Of a stretch of DNA of 64,000 bases, positions 13,498 to 25,700 are shown one piece after another. The first letter of the stretch is position 1; each line of letters begins with the position of its first letter. The DNA comes from Hybos culiciformis (taxonomy: Eukaryota > Arthropoda > Insecta > Diptera > Hybotidae). The notes below the pieces were generated by a model that searched no databases, was not told the origin of the DNA, and saw only the letters and a program-made list of their open reading frames with translations. The translations under genes were made by a program, and so were the position numbers. Location of the stretch: positions 111,709,812 to 111,773,811 of the forward strand of contig OZ023273.1 of the NCBI GenBank assembly GCA_964007475.1, given 5' to 3'.

Positions 13498-14109
13498 AAT
13501 GTATTATGATAGTATAACAAAAACTTAAATTATATGGATATTATTACCTGTAAATTTTATGAGTTCGAAATAATTTTCGTGCCCATAAGTGAAATCAAAA
13601 TTAATGTCTTAATATCAATAATAATATTATGGTTCCGTATAGTAAGAAAGACATTATGAGTTTTCATAAACTCATTATATACCGCGTATATTTATTTTAA
13701 AAAAAAAAATTTGATGATATCTTACTTATAAGGATATTTTTTTATAAAGTTAATTTTTGTGCTTAAAAATAAAAGCCAGCAGAAGTTTTACTAGAAGTTT
13801 TTGTTATATTTATGTTTAATTTTCAATCAAAATATTGGTGGTATTTTACATAATTTTTTCGGATAGAACGATAAAATACACATAATTTTATAACATTTCT
13901 TCAAGCAAAGCTAATGAAATAAATTTTTAAGTTTGTTGAACGAATAAAGTTGATACATTTTTAGATCCTTTATATTAACTTGGTCGCGTTGATTGTCTCC
14001 AAATTTAAGGAAGTGAAAATTGACCAACTTCCCATCATTTGATCAAGATAAAATCTTGCACATAGACTCGCAATCGATGACAATGCATTATATTAAATTT
14101 CAGGACGAT
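13498..14109. other. A+T-rich spacer with a short inverted copy of the minisatellite word
   Basis: No gene is seen. A 12-bp word, ACTTCCCATCAT at 14027-14038, is the exact reverse complement of ATGATGGGAAGT at 14108-14119, the first unit of the following minisatellite. The left side of the array could therefore fold back on itself. Confidence 0.6.
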
Positions 14110-14264
14110 GATGGGAAGTGGTGGATGGGAAGTGGAGGATGGGAAGTGGAGGATGGGAAGTGGAGGATGGGAAGTGGAGGATGGGAAGTGGAGGATGGGA
14201 AGTGGAGGATGGGAAGTGGAGGATGGGAAGTTGAGGATGGGAAGTGGAGGATGGGAAGTGGAGA
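14110..14264. repeat. G-rich minisatellite, 14-bp unit, 11 copies
   Basis: Eleven consecutive copies of a 14-bp unit, GATGGGAAGTGGAG, start at 14110 and recur every 14 bases to 14250. Variants are GTGGTG in the first unit and GTTGAG in the ninth. The unit has strong purine/pyrimidine strand bias (all purines except T on the plus strand) in a genome that is otherwise A/T. Because 14 is not a multiple of three and the unit has no stop, long frames are open on both strands (repeating W, G, E, D and K, or S, P, H and L). These frames are a by-product of the repeat and not evidence for a gene. Confidence 0.95.
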
Positions 14265-16918
14265 AGCGGCAGGGGCTCGTTAAAATCTTTTGCAGCATTT
14301 TTTTTAAATAAAAAATAATATGAAACAATTTTCTTTATATTTATATATCTATGTATAAATGAATCAATTGAGTATGGTACAACTGAATAGTAAACAAATC
14401 AAAAATAAGCAATATAAAAACCGAGGCCTCCCATTTAAGGATTTATTTTAAAAACTTTGTTTTTTTATTATTTTCAAAATTAATAACATTATAACGATTT
14501 TATTGAATTTTGACAAATTTTTTGAAACAAAAAATATTTACATTGTTTAAGGTCAGGGTTAAAAAATTTATTCAAAAAATTTTAACATGAATCATGCTTC
14601 TCAGTTTGTGTTCCGTGAAATCAAAAAAAAAAAAATAAATGAAATAAAAATTCAACAGGATTTTGAAATATTAATAAAATTTTAAAAACAAAAAAAAAAA
14701 CGAACCTATCTTAATAGAAAACAAATGATTTTATTTATTTACCTTTTTTTATTATTGTTTTTATTTATATACATATATATATACAGTCTTTATAATATGT
14801 TGCTGCTATTTTATGTTGTATATAATATGTTTATGCTCTTTTTGTTTTTGTTTATCAGCATGGCTTTAAAGATGAAAATAATGTATCACGACTTTCAAAT
14901 AAAGAAAAATCTCAATATTTCTATTATTTTTTAAGTTTTTTATATAAAATTTTCCTTTGCAGTAAAAAAAAAAATATTTTTTTTCTTTTAGCTATTTGCA
15001 AATTGCAAACTAAATGGTTACAATAATCATAGGAATAAAAAAAACACAAAAAACCTCACAATTAATTCAATTTCGCAATATTCGATTTTTTTTATTCTTT
15101 CGTTTTATTTTGGCCAATTATAACGTTTTTGTGTAAATTTAATGACCCTTAATCCTTAAAATAAAAAAAAATAATAAAAAAATTAAAATGAAAAAGAAAT
15201 AAACATGCCTCGCAGGAACTACTGCATTATAGTTACACTCTTTTTTTTCCAATTTTGCTTCTTATTTTTGCAAAAAAAAAAAAGAATTTTTTTTTTGCTC
15301 TTATCAGAGATCCCAAAACTACTTTACATAGCAACTTTAAACTTCTATGAAGCGCAAAATAAGACAAATTTAAAAGAAAAGAATAATATTAAAAAAAACT
15401 AAAAAAAAAAAAAACAACAGACCAAAATTCAAGTTGCAGTTATGTCGCAGTGTAATAAATGCATCCCGCGTTAAAATTAGATAATCATCACTTAATTAAC
15501 CATTTTTATACATTTCAACATATAAATAAAAAAAAAAAACCAAAAATCAAAAGAATATACGTTTTTTTTTCACTTATACTCAATTTCGTATAAAATTTTT
15601 TTAATTTTATTTTTTTTGTACAATAAAATCTAATGTCAATGGTAATTAAAGGTGAATTCTTCTACAATTTAAGTTGACTTCTTTATAAATGTTAATTTTC
15701 TTCTCCCAATTCTTTCCCCTTGCGGTTTCGTGAACGTTTTTTTTCACAACAATTCTGGCCACCTTCATTTGCAAAAACTTCAGCACTTTAGCTACAGGTC
15801 AGTTTATGGTTATTGAAAGAATCTATCGCAGGAGTTAAAGTAAGCACACCGTCAGTTGCAACACTAATTTCGTTTTAGTTTTTAGTTCTGGTACAAATTA
15901 TTTTAAATCTTTTTTGAATCTTCTACTTAAGAAACTAAACAATGACGTCTTACAGATTTAAAATTGATCCACATTTTTGATCTAAAATGATTTATTAACA
16001 TCAAGCAATCTCTTATGGCTTCCTTGTGAATAGAAAGAAGTGAACAACGAAAGGGAATTTAATTTACCAGATTAACATAAAATATTTTATTGTAAATTTT
16101 GCTTTCCAAAAAATAGTAAAAATAAACTCTAAATCTCGGATACCCGTCTATGTGATTCTTTTATTCTGATGCTGTATTTACAGTTTAAATTATATTGGCC
16201 AAACCATCTGCAATTGGTTTAACATTTCTTTTAATCTTTAAGCTAAAATAAAAAAAAAATTATATATATACATATATATATTCTTTTTGGTAATCAAGTA
16301 ACAAGTTTTTGCCACGAATAAAATATATAAAAATGATATCATCTTTTATTTTTCAACAATTTAGTTACAATATGTATTTAGTTTTTTTTTTTTTTTTGGA
16401 GCTGAATAAATTTTTAAAACTTTAAATTTTATAAAAACAAAAAAAAAAAATTATCTATAAATTTATTCTTTAAATAATATGGTTAAAATTGAATTGGTAT
16501 TTTTAATCGATTTCATTTTGGTATTGAACTTGAATTGTTTATTTTTATTTATTTTGTGTTTTTTTTATTTTGTTGTTTTTTTTTTTTTTTTGGTGTGTTA
16601 TTTCCAACACGGAAAAATCTGTTGATGAAAAGAAGGATAACAAAATTTTATTCAAGTTTTGGTTATAATTTCAAGCAAGCAAGTTGTGGAGTATGTCCGA
16701 AAAATGTTCATCTGATAAAAAATTTAAGCTTTTTTTTGTTTTAAATCTTCCATTCCAGCTATTCATGTATTATTTTTTGTACGAAGGGCTTAGAAATATC
16801 ATCAAAGAAAAAATATTGAGTTGGAATTTTCTTGTTATCAATCTATGGATCAGAAAATTGATTTCTAAGAAAATTAAATGAATAATTTTTTTTTTGGTTA
16901 GTCTTTTTTATAGTCTAC
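14265..16918. other. A+T-rich stretch without a supported gene
   Basis: Homopolymer-rich DNA with a short (TA)n-type patch near 16.26 kb. A slightly GC-richer patch at about 15,700-15,880 gives about 60 minus-strand codons with a single stop. It has no usable splice sites and is not called. The frames at 16535-16881 start in poly-T and have no recognisable content. Confidence 0.6.
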
Positions 16919-17669
16919 CAGCGGTGTCCAACAGAAATTTGTTTGTAGCCACAATCGCTATTTTTGAATAATTTTATTCGCCACTTTTAAAATAATATGA
17001 TTTTTAAACATTTTTTTTATTAAATTCATTTATTATTGTTATTAACAAGTTAATTCCAAAAATTATTAATGAGATGTCTTACAATTTTTGTCGTTAAAAT
17101 CTGGTATAAAATCTGGTATAAAACCCACGTTAACTGCACATTTTAGTTCAGCCTCCAAATTTTTATCAATAATATTGGATAGTAGATTATTTCATACTAA
17201 ATATATATAAAAATTTTATCTCAACTTTGAGAGCTCATAGCTCTAGAACCAGTGCATCGATTTTTTAAATACCAAAAGAAGCGTTATTTTATGAATTCCA
17301 ATCTAAAAATAATTTTTTTCATTAAACATATTTTGGTTTTTGAAAGTTACGGCTGAAAAGTAGACTCACACACCCATGTTGTTCCAAACATACTGAACAG
17401 CTTTGCAATACCTGAGTCCAGTACCAAAAACTCATTTGACTTTACTAGGCGAGTCCACATTAAAAAAACTGACTTTTGGTTTCTACGATTATCGTCCCTG
17501 CTTTGAAGCAAAATCATATCTGGCAAAAATATTGTTTTTTTTTTCATTTGCCTTAAGTCATGGTGTGAAAACTTTATTTAATTTAAAAAATATTTCATAG
17601 CTGCATTCGCCGCATTTACAAAGTCTATTCGCCACATGTGGCGAGTGGCGATTGTATTGGACACCACTG
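16919..17669 (-). mobile_element. Decayed hAT-superfamily DNA transposon
   Basis: The terminal inverted repeats are CAGCGGTGTCCAA at 16919 and, inverted, CAGTGGTGTCCAA ending at 17669. This is the classical hAT start, and just inside both ends the motif ATTCGCC recurs (16977, 17605, 17629), as subterminal repeats do in hAT elements. The interior holds remnants of a hAT transposase C-terminus on the minus strand. The flanking 8-mers (TAGTCTAC and GTTTAAGC) do not match, so the target duplication has eroded or one flank was rearranged. At 751 bp it is an internally deleted copy. Confidence 0.75.
17066..17547 (-). pseudogene. hAT transposase C-terminal (dimerisation) region, degraded
   Basis: Two separated blocks on the minus strand resemble the C-terminal dimerisation domain of hAT transposases. 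The first, at about 17347-17440, contains LFSMFGTTWVCESTF, matching the family pattern (I/F)FG(S/T)(T/S)(Y/W).CES.F. The second, at about 17066-17195, contains SNIIDKNL and NLEAELKCAVNVGFIPDF and ends NDKNCKTSH-stop. That is the tail form known from hAT-derived ZBED/GTF2I-repeat-like proteins. In intact relatives these blocks are about 20 codons apart; here about 170 bases with stops intervene, so an insertion or frameshift has broken the gene. A 14-bp tandem duplication produces the doubled IPDF near 17105-17132. The N-terminal DNA-binding and catalytic regions are absent, so the copy is non-functional. Confidence 0.7.
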
Positions 17670-20600
17670 GTTTAAGCAATTAAATTGTTTAACTCTAATC
17701 ATTTATTTCTATTTTAAGTATGGATGTCCTAAAATTGAAAGCTCGAAACTAATTTGTATGCTATAAATTAGATTTTTTGAAGACTGTAGTCGAAAATTTT
17801 TAAAAATTATCCTATAGTTAATATTAGGTGAGTAAGTAAGAAAACTATACTAATTGTCTCTCAGCTCAGTAGTTTAATTTGAAAACAGAATTAAGGCTGG
17901 AAGAAGAATGATGTTGTAGCTGTTGAGTTGAATTTAACAGAGTTTAGATTGAAAACGATTTCATGATATTTTTTAGCATGTATCGTTGAACAAATTTTCT
18001 TGTTTAAAAATCTTATAATATGCAATGCTTAAAATCCAGATGCCTTTTATCTTTTTCTTTTATTTTTTTCCAAAAAATAGAATTATTAGTTAATGAAATG
18101 CTGCCTTATTTTATTGCTTCTTTTTTTTTTTTTTTAATTTTATAATCGAAGTAAAATATAAATAAGTAACTAATATAGGAAAAAAAAGGGTCATCAGTTT
18201 TGTTCAAAAAGTTGGCATCAATTGCAATATAATAAAAAAAAACCTTATAAAAAATGTACACAAAAATGTATTGCAATTTTTTTTTTTGTTTAATTTTTGC
18301 TTTATTAAAATTGTAAATACGGAATGTGGTTTAAAGAATGTTAAGAAACAAAAAAAAAAAATTACAAAATTGTATAAGAAAAGACGGAAAAAAACCATAA
18401 TTTACCTTGAATTGACTTTTATTTTATTTACATGTTGCTTGCGCGCATAGTTTTATTTTTATTTTAATTTATTTTTTTTTTGCAAAGAGAAAAGAATATT
18501 TTTATTTGAAAGATAACTATTGACTGTTTATCGAACATGAAAGATAAATCAAAATTAGGGTTTGCAGAATTATAGAACATCTTAAATATAGAAAGTAGAA
18601 AGTATCAAGCTGAGTCAAGGATTGACAATTTGGGATAAAAAAAAAAATTATTTAAAATTTATTTAAATTATTCAAAAAAATTTGAAATTTTAAAAATAAT
18701 GTTAAATTTTTGTTTATACGGACCATTTTGTATGTAATTCATTTTAGACTATCTTGTATCTATTTTTTTTTTCACTTAATTTATTTATTAAATTTTTTTT
18801 AATTTTTTCTATCAATGTCTAAAATATATGAAAATGTCACAAAAACAGTTTTTAAAGCTTAAGCAAAAGAAAAAAAAGAATTAAGATTGAGACTGTACTA
18901 ATCTGTAAAGACAGTCAATATTGATCGCCATAACGTATATTAAAAAAATGTAAGCAAACCAAATCAAAGAATAACTATATAATTAAACAATAATTATTCA
19001 TAATAAAAAATATAATTATAAACCAATTTCTAGGGGGCATTTGGTTACAATACACGTACAATTTGAGAACCAATAATAATTATTACAAATTGTTGCATTT
19101 TCCGATAAAAATTAACGTTAAAAAATGAAGCACGTACTATCCTCAAAAGATATTAAATGTAAATTTCAAATAATGTCAAAATTCTAATGCTGGTACAAGG
19201 TTATACACTTTATATGGCAGCTTACATAAAAAATTCATAAAACCAATAACTTGAAGTCACATAACCGAATTCCAATGATTTTAATTTTTTATGTTTTTCA
19301 TTAAACGAATGACAATTAAACCCTTTTTAGTTCTTAAAAATATACATAATATAATTTTCTTAACTTCAAATTTATATTTACATATTTTCCTACTTTATAA
19401 AACAATATGTATGTATGTTTGTATGTTAACCAAGGTATTACAACAATCGAACTTTACTGCACTTTACTCGTCATTCGTCCAACAAAAAAAAAAATTATAA
19501 AAAATAAAATAAATAAATAAGAATAAAATAAAAACAAACATTAAGTACCTCAATGTGCACTTAAATTAGGAAAAAAATAATAATAATAACAATATTGATA
19601 CAGAGAGAGAAAAAAAAAAGACAAAATACTTTTTATTAAATTTAGCGCAAAAAAAAAAAAAGAATCTATATCGCCAAATGAAAGACAAAAATTGATATTG
19701 TTCAAAAAAGGGAAAAAATCGTGCCTACCTGTCCCATTGTTTTTCAAAAAAAAAAACTTTTTTTTTGTTTATTTTTCTTCTTTTTTTTTCATTTTAGAAT
19801 TCATTCAAAGATTGAGATAAAATATAAGAAAAACCCAAGAACATTCCTAAGATTGATTTTTATGTTTAACAAAGTTAAAGTTAAATTTTTATGCTCTTTT
19901 GGTTCATATATAATATGAAATTTTTTTTATGTTCTCATCTCAAAGTTTTTTATTTTTTATTTTTATATATATGAATTTCAAAAATTGTATGTATATCTGA
20001 ACATATTTTCATGCTTTAGATTTTTGCATTTCAGAAATGAATGTTTTGTTTATTTATTTTATTTTTTATTTTTTTCAAGCAAAATGTCAAAGGAATAAAA
20101 TTCCATTTGTTTAATTTTTTTTTCTATAAAGGATTCTTATGTTGTCAATTTTTTTTTTATTATTATTATTTTTTATTTTTAACATTATTCCGATATAGAT
20201 TTTTTTGTTTTTTTTTTTGGTATTATATCGATTGGAAATTTTTTTAATTTTTAATTTATACTCTTGAAAAAAATTAGCTTATAATTAAATTTGAAAATAG
20301 AATAAGTTGAACTTAGTAGTGGAATAGTGAACATAAGTATCTTTGACGATTCCTCCGAAAAAAATAGATAGATGCCAAAGCATTAATTATTTATATAGGT
20401 CAAATCGAATTAGTGGATGACTTTAGAAAGTTTGCTATTTTTAATAGCACGAAAAATATCTTTAACATATCTGCTCATTATATGATTATATCAACATAAA
20501 AAAACTGTAATTTTGGTGTGTCAGCTGTTGCCTAATGTATTTGCTGTACATTTTTAGTTATTATAAAAAAAGTTATTATAAAAAAAAAAGCGCCAGTAAA

Positions 20601-21443
20601 AACCGAAGTTTCAGTGTTTAAAATATAGAATTGCGCCGACCTGCTAAGTAATTGTTTTGTTAACTTTTAATTTCGTATGATAAAGCTATACTATCATGTT
20701 ATTTCCATAATATAACTTTTAGCAGTCACAACTTTACATTATAATTGTTTACTAATGCCTTGTTTATAGCTAATTTACCTATCTGAAAAAATGATATCGT
20801 AAACACCGATTTTCTATGTTATTATTCTATTTATATTTAAGCAAATTTACTGAAAATGAAGATATTATTTTATCTATTTTTCGTAAAAAGAATTTTTTAA
20901 AAATATTTTCAAATAATTAAGAAAATTGAATTTATTTTTTTTGCTATCTGAAAAATTTCATTACTTCACAAAATTATTTTTTTGTTTCTTTTTCATTACG
21001 TTACCTACCTATCTGAATTTTTTTTTAAGATAACTTTTCCTGTCAACATTTTTTTTTTTTTTATATTTTTTGCATTTGATTTTTTACTTTCAGATAAAAT
21101 TAGCTGTGAATAGGTTTACGGAACATTCTTCCAAAAAATAGTTTATACTGTATTAGCTATAAACAACGCATAAGAAATTGGATTGGCAGACGAATTACAA
21201 AAATATGTCAAGAATACAAATAAAAAACTTACATATAATTTAGACAATTTTACATTGAATTTAGTTCAAAAATCATACATGCATACAACCTCAAAAATTA
21301 TTATATGATTTTGTTGTCCTCATCTAATCTCATCTGCCTCAATGGAATTCAGATTGTTCAATTTTAAATCTACCGCACTTAATTTGAACTATTTATTTCT
21401 AAGCTTACGATTTGACATTTTGATTTTTTTTAAATTATATAAT
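17670..21443. other. A+T-rich stretch without recognisable genes
   Basis: Mostly A/T homopolymers and low-complexity DNA. Frames at 18204-18398, 19291-19500, 19550-19747, 19721-19918 and 20041-20247 are F-, K- or Y-rich translations of those runs. No transposon ends, SINE promoter boxes or convincing exons were noticed. Confidence 0.65.
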
Positions 21444-22776
21444 ACTAGCTATACCCGCACACACGTTGTTGTGGAACACACGTTTTAAGTGAAATTTTTG
21501 TTGTCAGATTGATGAACAATTATAGGAGCTAGTTATTTTATAAATTTGGGAAAATATATAAGAAGAATTAATATTTATCATTTCTACTTATTCAACACTT
21601 AATTGCATTAAATCGAATGATATCCTTCCCTTAAACAGGTTTCCAAACCAAACCAAATTTGTGTTTTTATTCATTTCCGCTTTTTTTGAATAAAATTTGA
21701 ATGAAATCGGACGAACTTTTGCAGTCCTCGCCGGGAGGAGTTTCTGGGAGGCCATTAAAATTTTAAAATAGCCTATAACGACCCCGAGACAAAGAGACGG
21801 TGTAAATTTCGAAACGATTGGTTGAGTGGTTCAGTTTTTAATATTTAATATTTGATTTCTATATATTTGAAAAGGCTCCTAAAAAGAGGGGGCCAAATTT
21901 TTTGTTACGAAATTCGTGTGTTTAATCATTTTTATGTACCAAATTTAAATGAAATCGGACAAACTTTTGAAGTCCTCCCCTAGGGTAGTAGGTCAATAAA
22001 TTTTTTGTCACGAAATTCGTGTCTAATAATTTCTAATTTTTATGTGTCAAATTTGAATGAACTTTTGAAGTCCGCCCCCGAAGGGTCGCTGAGTTGAAGG
22101 TCAACAAATTTTTTGTTACGAAATTTGTGTGTAATCAGTTCCTCTTTTTACATACCAAATTTAAATGAAATCGGACGAACTTTTAAAGTCCGCCCCGAGG
22201 CGAGGTCCCTGGGTAGGAGGTCAACAAAATTTTTGTTACGAAATTTGTGTGTAATAATTTCCTCTTCTTACGTACCGAATTTGAATCAAATCGGACGAAC
22301 TTCTGAAGTCCGCCCCCATGGGAGGCCCGTGGGTAGGAAGTCCCTGGGTAGGAGGTCGCTGGGTAGGAGGTTAACAAATTTTTTGTTACGAAATTTGTGT
22401 GTAATCACGTACTCTTTTTACATACCAAATTTGAATGAAATCGGACGAACTTTTAAAAAGCGCCCCCTACGAGAGGCCTCTGGGTAGGAGGTCAACAAAT
22501 TTTTTGTAACGAAATTTGTGTGAAATCAGTTCCTCTATTTACGTACCAAATTTGAATGAAATCGGACGAACTTTTGAAGTCCGCCCCCGGGGGAGGTCCC
22601 TGGGTAGGAGGCCAATCAAATTTTAAAATAGCCTATAACGACCCCCGACCTGACACAAAGACATGGTGTAAGTTTGAAAACGATCGGTTGAGCCTATTCG
22701 GAACAGACAAACAGACAAACATACAAACATACAAACATACAAACATACAATTTCGGTTTTATATATATAGATAGAT
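21444..22776 (+). mobile_element. Interspersed retroposon-like repeat with internal amplification
   Basis: It starts near ACTAGCTATACCCGC and ends with GAACAGACAAACAGAC, about five ACATACAA-type steps, and a TATATATATAGATAG tail. This head and tail arrangement is common in insect interspersed repeats derived from non-LTR retrotransposon or SINE 3' ends; that family link is from memory. The 3' module (AAAATAGCCTATAACGACCC followed by GGTGTAA.TTT.GAAACGAT.GGTTGAG) is present twice, at about 21,765 and 22,620. The interior between them carries tandem units of about 120 bp. It is GC-richer than the surroundings. No reverse transcriptase is present, and the plus-strand frame 22113-22487 and minus-strand frame 22183-22377 only translate the repeated unit. 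Confidence 0.6.
21925..22600 (+). repeat. Tandem units of about 110-150 bp inside the 21.4-22.8 kb repeat
   Basis: The word AATGAAATCGGACGAACTTTT, or a close variant, recurs at about 21945, 22050 (lacking ATCGGAC), 22165, 22285, 22435 and 22555. Each copy is followed by AAGTCCGCCCC, a GGGTAGGAGGTCAACAAATT block, and ACGAAATTTGTGTGTAAT. Spacings are mostly about 120 bp, with one of about 150 bp caused by extra copies of a CTGGGTAGGAGGTC-like 15-mer near 22,335-22,370. An isolated earlier copy of the core lies at about 21,700. Confidence 0.85.
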
Positions 22777-25700
22777 ACCTTCACAATACAGACACAGAAT
22801 ACCTAAGCTTTTACTTATACAGCAAATTCAGAATGTTCTAGTTGAAGATAAATTAATTAACTATATTCAATTATCATTTCTGGAACAGATAAATTAAACT
22901 GCCAAAACTAATGTAGTGTTCGATTCCTCAACTTCAGCATAAAAATAAATTGAAATTCGCTCTTAATTTTAAAATAATATTAAAAAATTATTCCAAAAAT
23001 GAAAACAAAAAGTAATTCTTCGAAACAAACTCTAATAATAAAATACATTTCTCCATTTTCATTTAGTAAACTTATAAAAAGCTTTTGTCATTCTTATGAA
23101 ATATTTTTTTTTTACATTATTTGTATTAAGTTTTAATGGAAATTTGAAAAGTTAAGAATTGGTTCCTTATTTTGGCGCCAAAATTATTTGAATCATATAT
23201 GTGCTAAAAATTAATTGAAAGAATATTAATCAAATAAATTTTACTTTACACTTTTTATATGAATTTTTCTTTGCCAACTTACTTTATCCAAGGATATTTA
23301 TATCCACACCCATTTCAATATAAAACTCCTTAAAAGCAAAAATAAAAAAAATAAAAATTAATTATTACTTTTTGTTTATTTTTCACATTGTTTTCATTAT
23401 AATTCCTTTTTTTATACCGAAAATTGTGCAAACAACAGAATAAAAAGTGAAATATATTTTATTTACTTTTTTTCTCTAAACTACAAATCATAAATTTTGT
23501 TAAGCATCTCCTTTTTTATTCCTTCTTTTTTTTCGTTTTTTTTTTTTGAAACAAAAATGTCCTGAAAAAATATAAAATTATAAAATATTTTATTCTGTCT
23601 AAAAATGCAAAGACAACCATCAAGGACGGTGGGTTATGCATGAACTTAAACCTTCTCCTTTAATATATGGAGAAATTTAATCCTTGTTGTAAATGACATT
23701 AAAGAAGTCAGTATTTATACTATACGTAGCACCCACTTCGAAAATATTTTACGGTTTCTAGTTTTACGATTACATTTGGATAATTAGGATTTTGCACTAA
23801 CACTTGAAAAATCCATTTACCAAAATTATTTAAGGTTCTGAAAACTCCTGTCTAAATGTAGATTTTCAAATTCTTATGCAACAGATATTAAAATAAAATG
23901 AATTTTGTTTTTGGTACAGTCAAAATTTTTCAACAATTACATTAAATTTACACTCTGCACCGCGCAGCTGTAGAATACAATGCTTCATAAGATGTTCAAA
24001 ATATATCTAGCAATATACTTTTTTAAATATGCCACTAAAATTTAACGAATTTCAATTACGAGAGACAAAAAAATATTAAAATCTCATTGATTTATTTTAT
24101 TATTCATATTTTTCCTTTTTGAGTTTGAGTCAAAATAAAAAATTAAATTTTAAAACTTTTGGAAAAATCGTCCTCTTAAAAACAGTAATTCAAAATAATA
24201 ACAGAAAAAGGAATTTTTTTTTGTATATTATTTATAATTTTAAGTAAAAAAGGACTAGATGATGTTAATATACTTATATAAACATATACATATAAGAATT
24301 ATATATTTATTTAAAAAAAAAAAGAAATGATAAAATTACAACTCCGTTTGCCCTTTTTCATATTAATCTCCACGAAATTCGTAAAGCTTCAATGTTTAAT
24401 GCTTTCAAAAATGTCCAAAAAAAAAAATTACAGAAGAAGGACTACTTTTTATGAAAGATTCAAATATAAATAATAATATGTACTATAATTATTATTACTA
24501 TTTTTTTTGTTCTTTGAATGTGGCAACCACCCAAATATAAACTTTAACCTCTTCTGGATTATGTATATATTCGAAAAGTTAGATTTTTCAGTAAAACATA
24601 CATAAATAGGAACATAGCTTAATACATATTTTAATTTGGGTTCTTAAATGCATTTTCTGAATAACTATTTATTATTAAATTAACATTTATTGCTAAAATA
24701 TATATAGTAAAAACTCAATATTTTATAGCTTCAGTAGCTTGAAAACTATTATATATTTAAATATTTCGTGTTATAATATTCAAGAAGATAATCAAGATCA
24801 CTACTCACGAGAAAGCTATAAAAGATCGCTAATTCACGAGAAATCCTTACACTTATCTCCATTTGTGTCCTGGCATTTTTAACGGCACCAAAGCTTTGGA
24901 TGATTCAAAATATCTTATGTCGGAACATTGAAATAAAATTTCAAGAATTAATCAACGATCTCCTCGCTCTTGTGGTGTAGATTTGAAAAAAATATACGAA
25001 ACGGAAGGAATATAAGAACCTTAAATTCTTAAAATGAGAATTTATTTGGCTCATAATCTATAAAATAAGATCCTGTGGATTTACCGAAAAATATGAAAAA
25101 ACAATTTTTTTTTTACTTTTATTCTAAGTTTGTTGATATTAATATATTTTTGCAAAGGTGGGTTAAAATGGTTTTGATGTATTAAAGTAATAATAAATAA
25201 AAAGAATATTAGAGGTACATAGAATAAAAATGAGAAGATACATCAGTATAAAGATAGAAGAGAGAAAAACTTTTAGTTCAATCTTATTTCTATATTTTTT
25301 TGAATGGCCAAATACTATACACTGAAGAGAAAAAGAATGTCAAACAATAAGAGAAATTATATATATTTTAAGTCAAGGAAGGACATTTATCTGGCAAAGA
25401 AATAGCTTTAGGATATTTTCAGTAGGAGGCACACTTTCATTTGTAATATTAAAATATAAACAAAAAATATTCGCTTTCAAGATTTTGACATAAATCAAAT
25501 TTTGATGATGCAGAAATTTTTTAAAGGGTCAAAAAAAAGTAGTTATCGACAACTTGCCTTCGAACAGCTTGCAAAGGAAAAAATCATAATATCTTTGGTC
25601 ATAGGATGCTTAATCCTATATCTAACCAGTAGTATTTAATTTCTTACTCAGAGACTTTAATGTGCACAAAAGTTATTGGTCAACGAAAAGTTGATGAACG

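Noticed and set aside
14020..14328. Overlapping open frames on both strands (plus 14020-14283 and 14108-14311, minus 14035-14328)
   Set aside because: All are translations of the 14-bp minisatellite, whose unit has no stop in any phase. Openness is a consequence of the repeat.
15700..15880. Minus-strand peptide with VATDGVLTLTPAIDS and HKLTC, vaguely like an immunoglobulin-type segment
   Set aside because: The frame is only 27 codons before a stop, lacks a pyrimidine-rich acceptor, and the resemblance is too short to separate from chance.
22113..22774. A 124-codon plus-strand frame and neighbours with repeated NLCVI..FYIPNLNEIGR motifs
   Set aside because: They follow the tandem unit of about 120 bp exactly and have no domain. 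The unit length being a multiple of three explains the long frame.
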